A DNA stretch of 64,000 nt. Origin: Enterococcus faecalis_A (lineage in GTDB: Bacteria > Bacillota > Bacilli > Lactobacillales > Enterococcaceae). This document shows positions 26,308-34,401 of this stretch, in pieces. The stretch is from assembly GCA_051295955.1 (NCBI GenBank), contig JBPDWA010000003.1:186001-250000 (forward strand), written 5' to 3'. The first letter of the stretch is position 1, and the number at the start of each line of letters is the position of its first letter. The notes under the pieces are model-generated. The model saw only the letters and a program-made list of their open reading frames with translations. It did not search any database and was not told the origin of the DNA. The translations under genes were made by a program, and so were the position numbers.

Positions 26308-26342
26308 CCACCACTGACGACGGTCGTGGTGGTTTTTTTTTT
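26308..26342 (+). terminator. Orphan terminator 2
   Basis: CCACCAC and GTGGTGG (26308-26332) enclose TGACGACGGTC; a run of about ten T follows. It stands 64 bp after the first orphan terminator and about 124 bp before the exporter start. Confidence 0.78.
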
Positions 26343-26465
26343 GTGCATTTTCGTTAGTTTCGTGTAAAGTAAAGCTATAAAGAGGAATTTCCCAGTGAAA
26401 TTTCAGCTAAAACATTGTATGATAAAAAAGTATTGGTTTATTAAATGGATGAAGGAGATGAATTA

Positions 26466-27899
26466 ATGGAGCGAAAACTTAATTTTCAAGAGGATCCATT
26501 TGTACAGAAGAATCGTTGGTGGATACTGGTGGCAGTTGCTATGTTTACATTTATGTCAACCTTAGATTCGAGTATAGTAAATATTGCTTTACCGACAATT
26601 TCCAGAGAAATGAACGTACCGATGAATCAAACGGAATGGGTAGTGTCTATCTATTTAATGATTGTCTGTGCTTGCTTGTTGCTTTTTGGAAAAATTGGTG
26701 ATAGTTTCGGAAAAATTAAAATTTTTCGAATTGGGACAGTGGTTTTTGTCTTGGGATCTTTGCTTTGCGGCTTTAATCATTCTTTAGGATTCTTGTTGTT
26801 TGCCCGTATTGTTCAAGCGATCGGTGCTAGCATGACCATGGCAACGAATTCGGGAATTGCAACAGAAGTCTTTCCTTTAAATGAGCGTGGACGTGCTTTA
26901 GGGGCTATCGGCGCCTTTGTGTCACTGGGTTCAATTGCCGGACCTGGTTTAGGGGGCCTGATTTTAGCACAGTTTTCTTGGTCATACATATTTTGGATCA
27001 ATATTCCTATCGGCTTAATTACCATTTTTATTGGTGAAAAATTTTTGCCGCAAGATATTGAAAAATCAGGCCAAAAGATTGATATGACAGGCTTTGCTTA
27101 TTTTGCAATAGCGATTCTTACCTTTTTCGGTGGAATTTTTATAGGACAGGAGAAAGGCTTTGCAGTACCTGTTGTTTTAGTTTTATTTGCTGTTGCTTTT
27201 ATAGCGTTGTTCTTATTTTTACGCGTAGAGAAAAGCAAGGCGGTGCCGCTGATTTCATTCACTGTTTTTAAAAATAAAATATTTACTATGAGTCTATTGA
27301 CCGCCGTTTTGATTTTTGCTTCCAACTTTTTTGTCAATGTCGTGATTCCTTTTTATCTGCAAAATGCCCGTCACCTGAGTGCTAGCTATGCCGGCCTTTT
27401 AATGATGGTCTTTCCTTTATTGATGGTAGTTGGATCGCCTATTAGCGGGTATTTAACTGATAAAATCGGACCGGAACTTTTGACTATTGGCGGATTGATG
27501 GTACTAGCGGCGACTTCTTTAATGTATATGTTTTTAGATATGCACACGCCGATTTGGTATTACGCATTAGCTACCGGTTTGATGGGAGTCGGTAACGCTT
27601 TATTTCAATCGCCGAATAACACGATGGTGATGAGTAGCGTTGAGAAAAAAGACTTAGGCGTGGCTGGCAGCCTAAACTCTTTTGCCCGTAACTTTGGTAT
27701 GGTAGTAGGAATTGCGCTGGCAACTACAATCTTATACCATGCAATGAGTGCCGCTTACGGTCAGCGAGTTACCACATATATCGCTGGACGAGCTGATATT
27801 TTTATTTTTGGCATGCGAATGGCTTTTTTAACTTCTTTCGGGATTTGTATGGCGGCATTAGTTTTAACAATTATACGTTTTCGAAAAAGTCGTCAATAA
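26466..27899 (+). CDS. MFS multidrug exporter, DHA2 (14-helix) family
   Basis: 477 residues with about fourteen hydrophobic helices. It has the drug:H+ antiporter motifs: LDSSIVNIALPTI after helix 1 (motif D1-like), GKIGDSFGKIK in the loop between helices 2 and 3 (motif A), a motif C-like GSIAGPGLGG in helix 5, and SGYLTDKIG in the second half. This is the EmrB/QacA group; the substrate is unknown. ATG at 26466 follows AAGGAGATG at ideal spacing, so the ATG 21 bp upstream, which overlaps that site, was set aside. It is monocistronic with a terminator behind it. Two orphan terminators in front could gate its transcription. Confidence 0.9.
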   Translation: MERKLNFQEDPFVQKNRWWILVAVAMFTFMSTLDSSIVNIALPTISREMNVPMNQTEWVVSIYLMIVCACLLLFGKIGDSFGKIKIFRIGTVVFVLGSLLCGFNHSLGFLLFARIVQAIGASMTMATNSGIATEVFPLNERGRALGAIGAFVSLGSIAGPGLGGLILAQFSWSYIFWINIPIGLITIFIGEKFLPQDIEKSGQKIDMTGFAYFAIAILTFFGGIFIGQEKGFAVPVVLVLFAVAFIALFLFLRVEKSKAVPLISFTVFKNKIFTMSLLTAVLIFASNFFVNVVIPFYLQNARHLSASYAGLLMMVFPLLMVVGSPISGYLTDKIGPELLTIGGLMVLAATSLMYMFLDMHTPIWYYALATGLMGVGNALFQSPNNTMVMSSVEKKDLGVAGSLNSFARNFGMVVGIALATTILYHAMSAAYGQRVTTYIAGRADIFIFGMRMAFLTSFGICMAALVLTIIRFRKSRQ

Positions 27900-27909
27900 A
27901 TGTTAGATT

Positions 27910-27988
27910 GAGACAAAGGCTTTCCATTGAATACCTGCTTCACGTAAAGAGAGGAGCAGAGCTGGAAGGCGGATTTGTCTCTTTTTTT
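27910..27988 (+). terminator. Long terminator after the exporter
   Basis: GAGACAAA (27910-27917) pairs with TTTGTCTC (27974-27981), with inner pairing CTTTCCA/TGGAAGG, followed by seven T. Confidence 0.8.
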
Positions 27989-28155
27989 ATTGGAGAGACA
28001 TTGCCTAAAAAATGAAAAAAGATCTATACTGATGATTGTATAAATGAAATTCTCTGTTACAATAAATAGTAGAAAACTGTACCAAAAAAACTTTCTGTTT
28101 CTTTGCTCTGATAAAAGGAACAAAACTTTGTAATAGGAAGGCTAGGAGGCTCATT

Positions 28156-28830
28156 ATGAAAGTCACTTTTCATGGACATGCATGCTTGGCAATTGAATTG
28201 GCAGATGGCACAAAGCTCTTGATTGATCCATTTATTACAGGCAATCCGTTGACTGATGTAAATGTTGAGGAATTAAAAGCAGATTATATTCTGATTACGC
28301 ATGGTCATCACGATCATATTGGCGACATGGAAGCCATCGCACAAAAAAATCAAGCGACAGTGATTGCTATCGCGGAGATTGCTGGTTTTGCCGCATCCAA
28401 AGGTCTAAAAAGTCATGGGATGAATGTGGGGGGAAGTTACCAGTTTCCATTTGGTCGAGTGAAATTCGTTCCGGCGCTTCACAGTTCCAGCTATCAAAAT
28501 GATGGAGTTGTTACCTATATGGGAGAAGCTTGTGGGATTATTCTTGAAGCAGAAGGCCAAAAAATCTATCATGCTGGTGATACAGCGCTCTTTTCTGACA
28601 TGAAATTATTTAAAGAAGATCAGCCGATTGACCTAGCATTCTTGCCTATCGGCGATAACTTCACCATGGGTCCGGCCGATGCGTTAAAAGCAGCTGAATG
28701 GTTACAGGCCAAACAAGTTGTACCAATTCATTACAATACCTTTCCTGCGATTCACCAAGATGCCAAAGCATTTGCTGAAAAAGTTGCCGGCGCTCGTGTG
28801 TTGAACGCTGGAGATACAATGTCACTTTAG
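28156..28830 (+). CDS. Metallo-beta-lactamase fold hydrolase, UPF0173 (YtkL-like)
   Basis: 224 residues. The metal ligands are visible: THGHHDHIGD (HxHxDH), a later histidine in ALHSSSYQ, the aspartate in HAGDTALF and the terminal VVPIHYNTFP histidine. This is the UPF0173 family of metal-dependent hydrolases; the substrate is unknown. GGAGGCTC precedes the ATG. It is followed 9 bp later by the ytoI-like gene and then nrnA, an arrangement shared with the ytkL-ytoI-nrnA region of Bacillus as I recall it. Family firm, function unknown. Confidence 0.9.
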   Translation: MKVTFHGHACLAIELADGTKLLIDPFITGNPLTDVNVEELKADYILITHGHHDHIGDMEAIAQKNQATVIAIAEIAGFAASKGLKSHGMNVGGSYQFPFGRVKFVPALHSSSYQNDGVVTYMGEACGIILEAEGQKIYHAGDTALFSDMKLFKEDQPIDLAFLPIGDNFTMGPADALKAAEWLQAKQVVPIHYNTFPAIHQDAKAFAEKVAGARVLNAGDTMSL

Positions 28831-28839
28831 GAGGTTGCT

Positions 28840-30168
28840 ATGGCGACAAAACATGATCAGATATTGAAACATATAGAAAGCTTACCGATTGGCGAGCGAA
28901 TCTCAGTCCGTAGTATTGCCAAGAATTTAAGCGTAAGTGAAGGAACGGCTTATCGTGCTATTAAAGATGCCGAAAATTATGGCTTAGTTTCGACGATTCA
29001 GCGAGTGGGGACGATTCGGATCGAACGGAAATTAAAAAAACATATTGAAAAGCTTACGTTCGGCGAGGTGGTTCGCATTATTGAAGGAGATGTCTTAGGG
29101 GGCAGTGCTGGTTTAGATAAAGTACTTCATAAATTTGTGATTGGTGCCATGACCGAGCAAGCGATGATCCGCTATATTACTCCTGGCTCGTTAATGATTG
29201 TTGGCAATCGTCAAGAAGTGCAACAACTTGCTTTGGAAAACGGCGCTGCTGTGTTAATCACCGGAGGCTTTAGCACTTCACAAGCGATCGCTGACTTGGC
29301 GGATCGCTTAGGATTGCCAGTACTGCGAACGACGTATGATACATTTACTGTAGCCACCATGATTAATCGTGCCTTAAGCGATCAACTAATTAAAAAAGAT
29401 ATTTTATTAGTAAGTGATATTTATACTTCATTAGAGAAAACAAATTTTTTAGCTACCAGCAATACAATTGCTGATTACCAAAAGCTTTCTGGAAGTACCC
29501 ATCATTCACGCTTTCCAGTGGTCAATAAAAATCTGCGTTTAGTTGGTATCGTAACCGCCAAAGATGTCATCGGCAAAAATGAACAGGTGACGATTGACAA
29601 AGTGATGACCAAAGATCCTAGCGTAGTAAAAAAAATGATGAGTGTAGCCAGCGTAAGCCATCAAATGATTTGGGATGGCTTGGAAGTGATGCCGGTAGTT
29701 GAAGACGATTTGGCGCTTGTGGGCATTGTTTCGCGTCAAGATGTAATGAAAGCGATGCAGTTAGTCCAACGACAACCGCAAATTGCCGACACGATTTCCG
29801 ATCAGATTGCCGGTGAAGTTTTTCCAGTTGAAGAGTCTTCGGAAGCTGTAAATGAAGGTGTGCGTTTTCGTTTTTCAGTAGCGCCGCAAATGGTCAATAG
29901 TGTGGGAACCATTTCTTTTGGCGTTCTTAGTGAAATCATCGCCAATGTTACACAGCGAACCATGTTGATCAATCAGCGAAAAAATGTTCTGATTGAGCAA
30001 GTGAATTTGCACTATTTGCGCCTAATTCAATTGGAAAGTGAACTAGATATTCGGCCGCGCATATTGGAAATCGGGCGCCGATCTGCTAAGTTAGACATTG
30101 AGGTTTACATCGAAAACGTTATGGTAGGTAAAGCGATTGTTGTCTGCCAAGTGATGGAACGGACATAG
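28840..30168 (+). CDS. HTH-DRTGG-CBS-hotdog protein (YtoI-like)
   Basis: 442 residues in four parts. A helix-turn-helix covers about 1-65 (ISVRSIAKNLSVSEGTAYRAI). A DRTGG-type domain covers about 70-185. A CBS pair spans about 190-315, with SRFPVVNKNLRLVGIVTAKDVI and MPVVEDDLALVGIVSRQDVM. A hotdog-fold domain covers about 325-440 (NSVGTISFGVLSEIIANV). CBS modules usually bind adenine nucleotides, so this is probably a nucleotide-sensing regulator; neither ligand nor targets are known. GGAGG precedes the ATG. It sits between ytkL and nrnA, 9 and 11 bp from them, so all three likely form one operon. Confidence 0.88.
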   Translation: MATKHDQILKHIESLPIGERISVRSIAKNLSVSEGTAYRAIKDAENYGLVSTIQRVGTIRIERKLKKHIEKLTFGEVVRIIEGDVLGGSAGLDKVLHKFVIGAMTEQAMIRYITPGSLMIVGNRQEVQQLALENGAAVLITGGFSTSQAIADLADRLGLPVLRTTYDTFTVATMINRALSDQLIKKDILLVSDIYTSLEKTNFLATSNTIADYQKLSGSTHHSRFPVVNKNLRLVGIVTAKDVIGKNEQVTIDKVMTKDPSVVKKMMSVASVSHQMIWDGLEVMPVVEDDLALVGIVSRQDVMKAMQLVQRQPQIADTISDQIAGEVFPVEESSEAVNEGVRFRFSVAPQMVNSVGTISFGVLSEIIANVTQRTMLINQRKNVLIEQVNLHYLRLIQLESELDIRPRILEIGRRSAKLDIEVYIENVMVGKAIVVCQVMERT

Positions 30169-30179
30169 GAGGAAAAACC

Positions 30180-31136
30180 ATGGAAGTAACCAACGAAATT
30201 TTGGCCGTCATCAAAAACTATCAGACTATTATCATTCAGCGTCATCAGCGTCCGGATCCGGATGCTATTGGTTCTCAGGCCGGCTTAGCGGCGATTTTAA
30301 ATGCCAGCTTTCCCGACAAACGTATTTTTCAAGTTGGTGGGCCTGTTGAAGGTTTGGAATTTTTAGCAGAGATGGATACCGTGGATGATAATCAGTATCA
30401 AGGAGCGCTAGTGATTGTCACCGATACGGCAAATGCGCCTAGAATCAGTGATGAGCGCTATCGTTTAGGAGAGTATTTAATAAAAATTGATCATCACCCG
30501 AATGATGAACCGTATGGTGATTTAATGTGGGTGAATCCCCAAGCTAGTAGCTGTAGTGAAATGATCGCTGATTTTTATTTTGAACATCAAGCGGTATTGA
30601 CTTTACCAACGACCGCTGCCCGTTTGCTTTATGCAGGGATTGTAGGCGATACGGGGCGCTTTTTATATCCAGCAACTAGTGCGCATACTTTGGCAGTGGC
30701 TGCTAAATTGCGAGCATATGATTTTGATGCTACGGTTTTAAATCGGGAACTTGACCAGATGCCGCTAAAAGTGGCTAAATTGGCGGGTTACCTCTACCAG
30801 CATTTGGAAATTGATGAAAACGGTGCTGCTCGAGTGATCTTACCGCAAAAGCTTTTAACCAGCTTTGAAATCGCTGATTCTGAAACGGCAGCAATCGTGG
30901 CCTTGCCGGGGATGATTACAGAAGTTGTGGCGTGGGGGATTTTTGTTCAACAGCCACAAGGGCATTATCGCGTAAGATTGCGCTCGAAAGGACCGGTCAT
31001 TAATGAGTTAGCGAAAGCTCATCATGGTGGTGGCCATCCACTGGCTAGTGGAGCAAACGCAAAAGACATTACTGAGGCTGCTGAGATATATCAACAACTG
31101 CAAGCTCTTTGCCAAAGCTACAAAAACAGCAAATGA
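30180..31136 (+). CDS. nrnA: DHH-family nanoRNase / pAp phosphatase
   Basis: 318 residues. It degrades 2-5 nt RNAs and dephosphorylates 3'-phosphoadenosine 5'-phosphate in Bacillus. DHH domain motifs are RHQRPDPDAIGSQ, VTDTAN, the name-giving DHHPND, and GIVGDTGRF. The DHHA1 part has the substrate-binding HHGGGHPLASG near the end. GGAGG precedes the ATG. Some relatives cleave pApA, and a c-di-AMP pathway role is possible here since a c-di-AMP-type receptor (cbpB) is also in the window. That link is inference. Confidence 0.92.
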   Translation: MEVTNEILAVIKNYQTIIIQRHQRPDPDAIGSQAGLAAILNASFPDKRIFQVGGPVEGLEFLAEMDTVDDNQYQGALVIVTDTANAPRISDERYRLGEYLIKIDHHPNDEPYGDLMWVNPQASSCSEMIADFYFEHQAVLTLPTTAARLLYAGIVGDTGRFLYPATSAHTLAVAAKLRAYDFDATVLNRELDQMPLKVAKLAGYLYQHLEIDENGAARVILPQKLLTSFEIADSETAAIVALPGMITEVVAWGIFVQQPQGHYRVRLRSKGPVINELAKAHHGGGHPLASGANAKDITEAAEIYQQLQALCQSYKNSK

Positions 31137-31141
31137 AAACA

Positions 31142-31170
31142 TTTACAATCCTTTTGTCTTTTGTTATAGT
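31142..31170 (+). promoter_or_regulatory. Promoter firing into a terminator (leader or small RNA)
   Basis: TTTACA (31142-31147) and TATAGT (31165-31170) with a 17-bp spacer. Initiation is expected near 31177, only about 35 bp before a strong terminator. Confidence 0.6.
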
Positions 31171-31211
31171 ATGGGTAGTTAAATAGCGGATAGTGATTGT
31201 TTTTACAAGCT

Positions 31212-31260
31212 AAACCTAATTAAGCTGAATGGTGTCATTCGGCTTGATTAGGTTTTTCTT
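31212..31260 (+). terminator. Strong terminator between nrnA and the phosphatase pseudogene
   Basis: AAACCTAAT(T)AAGC-GAATG-gtgt-CATTC-GCTT(G)ATTAGGTTT with T-rich tail. It ends nrnA transcription, and also any transcript from the promoter at 31142-31170. Confidence 0.9.
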
Positions 31261-31317
31261 TTTGAACGTCATTAAGGTTAATGCTAGTTAACGAACATTT
31301 TTAAGGAGGAAATAGGT

Positions 31318-32161
31318 ATGAAAAGAAAAAAATGGATCGTGGGTTTGTTGGCATTGTTGGTGGTGTTTTCCGGCTGTAATCAAAAATCAGGAGCTAAAGA
31401 AGCCACAGCGGAGACGAAAGAGTCGGAAACATCTGGCATTGTTTTATATTTTGTGCGACATGGTAAAACGATGCTAAATACTGTTGATCGTTCACAAGGG
31501 TGGATTGACGCACCTTTAACGCCAGCTGGTATAGAAGTCGCAGAACAACTGGGCAAGGGGTTAAAAGAGGTAAAATTCGACCAAGTTTTCACTAGTGATA
31601 GTGGCCGGGCAATTGAGACAGCAGAGCTGATTTTGAAGAACAACGGACAATCAGACCAAACAAAAAATATGATTAAAGACAAACGATTGCGAGAATATAA
31701 CTTTGGTACGTACGAAGGACAAATGAACGAGGAAATGCTCACGGCTGTTGCCAAAGCTGAAGGGAAAACCTATGAGGAGTATCTAGCTTGGGGGCAAGAA
31801 GTCGGTTTTTATCATGAAATTATTCAGTTTGCTGATACGCTATCCCAAACTTGATCAGCAAAATACCCAAGCAGGCGTTAATTGGCCGGCAGAAGACAGC
31901 CAAACAATTATCAATCGCTTAAAGGAAAGTTTAGGGGATATAATAAAAACAGCAGAAAAGAAAAAAGCGAAAAATGTTTTAGTTGTTTCTCATGGAATGA
32001 GCTTAATTACGCTATTAGGGCAATTGGAACCAACTGCAGACTTGCCAACTGGCGGTCTTAAGAATGCCAGCGTATCTAAAGTTACCTACAAAGATGGCCA
32101 TTATCAGATGGAGAGTGTCAATGATTTATCCTATGTGGAAAAAGGCAAAGAAAGCCAATAA
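31318..32161 (+). pseudogene. Lipoprotein of the histidine phosphatase family, frameshifted
   Basis: An N-terminal lipoprotein signal (KRKKWIVGLLALLVVFSGC, lipobox FSGC) leads into a histidine phosphatase/phosphoglycerate mutase fold. The catalytic motif is LYFVRHGKTMLN and the second histidine is in VVSHGMSL. The frame breaks in a CCC run near 31848: ADTLS should continue KLDQQNTQAGVNWP, but the extra base reaches a stop (31852-31854). The second half is open to 32161. Removing one C restores about 280 residues. Everything else looks intact, so the break is recent or a sequencing error. GGAGG precedes the ATG. Confidence 0.82.
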
Positions 32162-32298
32162 GTAAAAGCGAGACAAGCTTAAGAAGTCTAAACCAGCTTT
32201 CTTTTTTATCGAAAGTACGCTAAAATGAATAGGATCATCACTGTTAGTGAATGGCAAAAAACAAGGGTCAGCGACCAAGTGAAAAAAGGAGCGTTTCA

Positions 32299-32637
32299 AT
32301 GACAGATCAATTACCAAACTGCCCGGAATGTAGCTCAGTTTATACTTATGAGGATCGTGATCGTCTTCATTGCCCAGAGTGCGGACATGAGTGGGTTCCC
32401 AATGAGTCGAAAACAGACGGTTTAGTAGTAAAAGATGCCAATGGCAACTTGTTAGTAGATGGCGATAGTGTGACTGTAATTAAAGATTTAAAAGTCAAAG
32501 GTGCTAGCTCTTCAATTAAACAAGGAACCAAGGTAAAAACTATTCGTTTGGTGGAGGGCGATCACAATATTGACTGTAAAGTAGCAGGTTTCGGGCCAAT
32601 GAAACTCAAATCTGAATTTGTAAAAAAATCTAACTAA
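32299..32637 (+). CDS. PhnA/YjdM-family zinc-ribbon protein
   Basis: 112 residues. An N-terminal zinc ribbon with two CxxC pairs (NCPECSS...HCPECGHEW) is followed by a small SH3-like beta domain (LVVKDANGNLLVDGDSV... ending KLKSEFVKK). It belongs to the family once named PhnA for the E. coli phosphonate region, although no phosphonate role is supported. The reaction is unknown. ATG 32299 follows AAAAAAGGAG; the 16-residue longer frame has no ribosome site. It stands alone, with a strong terminator behind it. Confidence 0.85.
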   Translation: MTDQLPNCPECSSVYTYEDRDRLHCPECGHEWVPNESKTDGLVVKDANGNLLVDGDSVTVIKDLKVKGASSSIKQGTKVKTIRLVEGDHNIDCKVAGFGPMKLKSEFVKKSN

Positions 32638-32676
32638 CTTTATTATGTCCCGTAATAGAGCAAGGAACCAAAAGTT

Positions 32677-32728
32677 AAGCGTGAGTGAACAGTTGCTACA
32701 GCAATTGCTCGCTCACGCTTTTATTTTT
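32677..32728. terminator. Bidirectional terminator
   Basis: AAGCGTGAG(TG)A..TTGCT-AC-AGCAA..(CG)CTCACGCTT with T-rich tail on the plus strand and A-rich on the other. It lies between the PhnA-like gene and the convergent membrane protein gene and touches the latter's stop codon. Confidence 0.85.
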
Positions 32729-33032
32729 TCGGATGGCTATAGCTGATAAATTGGTGAATTGTCAGCCAGAGATTTAATAAGGTGAAAATGAGGCCTACAC
32801 CTAAGGGCAACCAGAGCCAATGAGGATTGTAGGTGGTATGAACGGAAGTTTTCCCTGCAACTTTCCACGATTCTTGTAGGACTTGAAAGCTAAACACTAG
32901 TAAAAAAGTAGCAATTAACAGTAAAATTAGCCGCATATAATGAATTGTAGTTTTTTTCTGAAGATAGAAAAAGACGAGATATAAGCAAACCAGAAAAATA
33001 GGAACGCCAAAGGCGAAATATGGTTGGAGCAT
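32721..33032 (-). CDS. Small membrane protein of unknown function, three helices
   Basis: 103 residues. Hydrophobic segments lie at about 5-24, 35-52 and 72-92, with short polar loops (QKKTTIHYMR; ESWKVAGKTSVHTTYNPH) between them and a polar C-terminus (SYSHPKK). I do not recognise the family. A GAAAGGAGG ribosome site stands 5-6 bases before the ATG, which supports a real gene. It is convergent with the PhnA-like gene and divergent from the VanZ-RDD gene. Confidence 0.7.
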   Translation of the reverse strand: MLQPYFAFGVPIFLVCLYLVFFYLQKKTTIHYMRLILLLIATFLLVFSFQVLQESWKVAGKTSVHTTYNPHWLWLPLGVGLIFTLLNLWLTIHQFISYSHPKK

Positions 33033-33158
33033 AGCGAAACCTCCTTTCCTTTATAATACTGCAAAGAAGATTTTTTGCAAAATGATATTCGCTTGCCTTT
33101 CAAGTGACAATTGGCCCGTTTTTGTTTAGACTGATAGATAATGAAAGGAGCAAACAGT

Positions 33159-34334
33159 ATGTCTGCATATAGTGAACCGATTAAAACGGCAATTTTTCTT
33201 TTTCCTTTTTTAGCTTTAGCGATTTCAGGTATTTTTCTAATTTATGAGTACCGAAAATACGGAACTTTTTTACTAAGACGGGCGATTATTTTATATTCGT
33301 TTGTTTTTTATTTACTGTGTGCTTATTTCTTAGTAATTTTGCCCCTGCCGCCGCGTTCAGAAGTGGCGCAGTATACAGGCCCTTATTATGAGTTACGCCC
33401 CTTCTATTTTGTTGTGAATTTCATGAAAGAAACAGTATTGAATCTTCATGATCCTAGTACTTATGTCCCTGCTTTAAAACAAAGTATTGTGTTAGAACCG
33501 CTTTTTAATGTTTTACTGGTGCTTCCTTTTGGGGTGTACTTGCGCTATTATTATAAGTTTACGTTAAAGAAAACTGTTATAGCGAGTTTTTTGCTTTCAT
33601 TATTTTTTGAATTAACGCAGTTAAGCGGGTTGTATTTTATTTATCCACGACCTTACCGTTTAGCAGATGTTAATGATTTGATTACCAATACGTTTGGTGG
33701 GCTTTTAGGTTACTGGATTACGCCATTGTTTACTTTTTTACTGCCTACCAGAGCTGAGTTGGACGAAGCCGCTTATCAAAAAGGCCAATCTGTTAGTTTG
33801 CTGCGGCGAATGGTTGCGTGGGGAATTGATTGGATCGTAATTGGCTTGGCGGAGCGACTGCTACAATTCGGACTTTCTTTTATTCCCGCCTATCGAGTAT
33901 GGGCAGCTAATTATTCGGACTTGGTCAGCCATCTTTGGTTTTTCGTAATGGTCTTTTTAGTTTTCATGGTGTTGCCATTTATTACTAATGGCCAAACATT
34001 TGGCAAAAAAGTTGTCCGCATCCGCATTGTCGAAAAAAAACGAGAACACATCTCGCTTCGAGCGCTCGTGGTTCGTTATGGGTATTTGTATTTCCTTTAT
34101 GGATTGATCAGTTGGTATATGGCAAGTGCCAGCCAGCTTTTGAATTCTGACAATCGCCTGCTGCAAGTAGTCGCTTTTATTTTGTACTTGTTATGTTTAG
34201 CTTTGCTACTTTTATTCATAGTAAGTGTGTGTGCCACATTTATCCAAAAAAAGCGCCGACTTTTTTATGAAAAAGCTAGTCACACTTATACAATCAGTAC
34301 GATCCAAGTCCAAACATCAACGAAAATTAAGTAA
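33159..34334 (+). CDS. VanZ-RDD two-domain membrane protein
   Basis: 391 residues. Residues 1-200 are VanZ-like: about five helices, YFLVILPLPPRSE, NVLLVLPFGVYLR and the conserved FFELTQLSGLY...RLADVNDLITNTFGGLLGYW. Residues about 215-390 are an RDD domain: SLLRRMVAWGIDWIVIGL carries the Arg...Asp signature, and NGQTFGKKVVRIRIV the second block. VanZ members can lower teicoplanin susceptibility in enterococci; RDD domains may be ion-related. What the fusion does is not known. ATG 33159 follows AAAGGAG; the ATG 18 bp upstream overlaps that site. No van genes are nearby, so no resistance role is claimed. Confidence 0.85.
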   Translation: MSAYSEPIKTAIFLFPFLALAISGIFLIYEYRKYGTFLLRRAIILYSFVFYLLCAYFLVILPLPPRSEVAQYTGPYYELRPFYFVVNFMKETVLNLHDPSTYVPALKQSIVLEPLFNVLLVLPFGVYLRYYYKFTLKKTVIASFLLSLFFELTQLSGLYFIYPRPYRLADVNDLITNTFGGLLGYWITPLFTFLLPTRAELDEAAYQKGQSVSLLRRMVAWGIDWIVIGLAERLLQFGLSFIPAYRVWAANYSDLVSHLWFFVMVFLVFMVLPFITNGQTFGKKVVRIRIVEKKREHISLRALVVRYGYLYFLYGLISWYMASASQLLNSDNRLLQVVAFILYLLCLALLLLFIVSVCATFIQKKRRLFYEKASHTYTISTIQVQTSTKIK

Positions 34335-34401
34335 GCAGATGAGCTTTTTTATGTTATAATGCTAAAGGATTTAAAGATCCAAAAGAGAAGAGGTGAGGCA
34401 A

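Noticed and set aside
31380..31754. 124-residue minus-strand frame
   Set aside because: Antisense to the phosphatase gene, whose motifs are clear on the plus strand.
33159..34334. Glycopeptide resistance (van) cluster
   Set aside because: Only a VanZ-like domain fused to RDD is present; no vanA/H/X/R/S-type genes are in the window.
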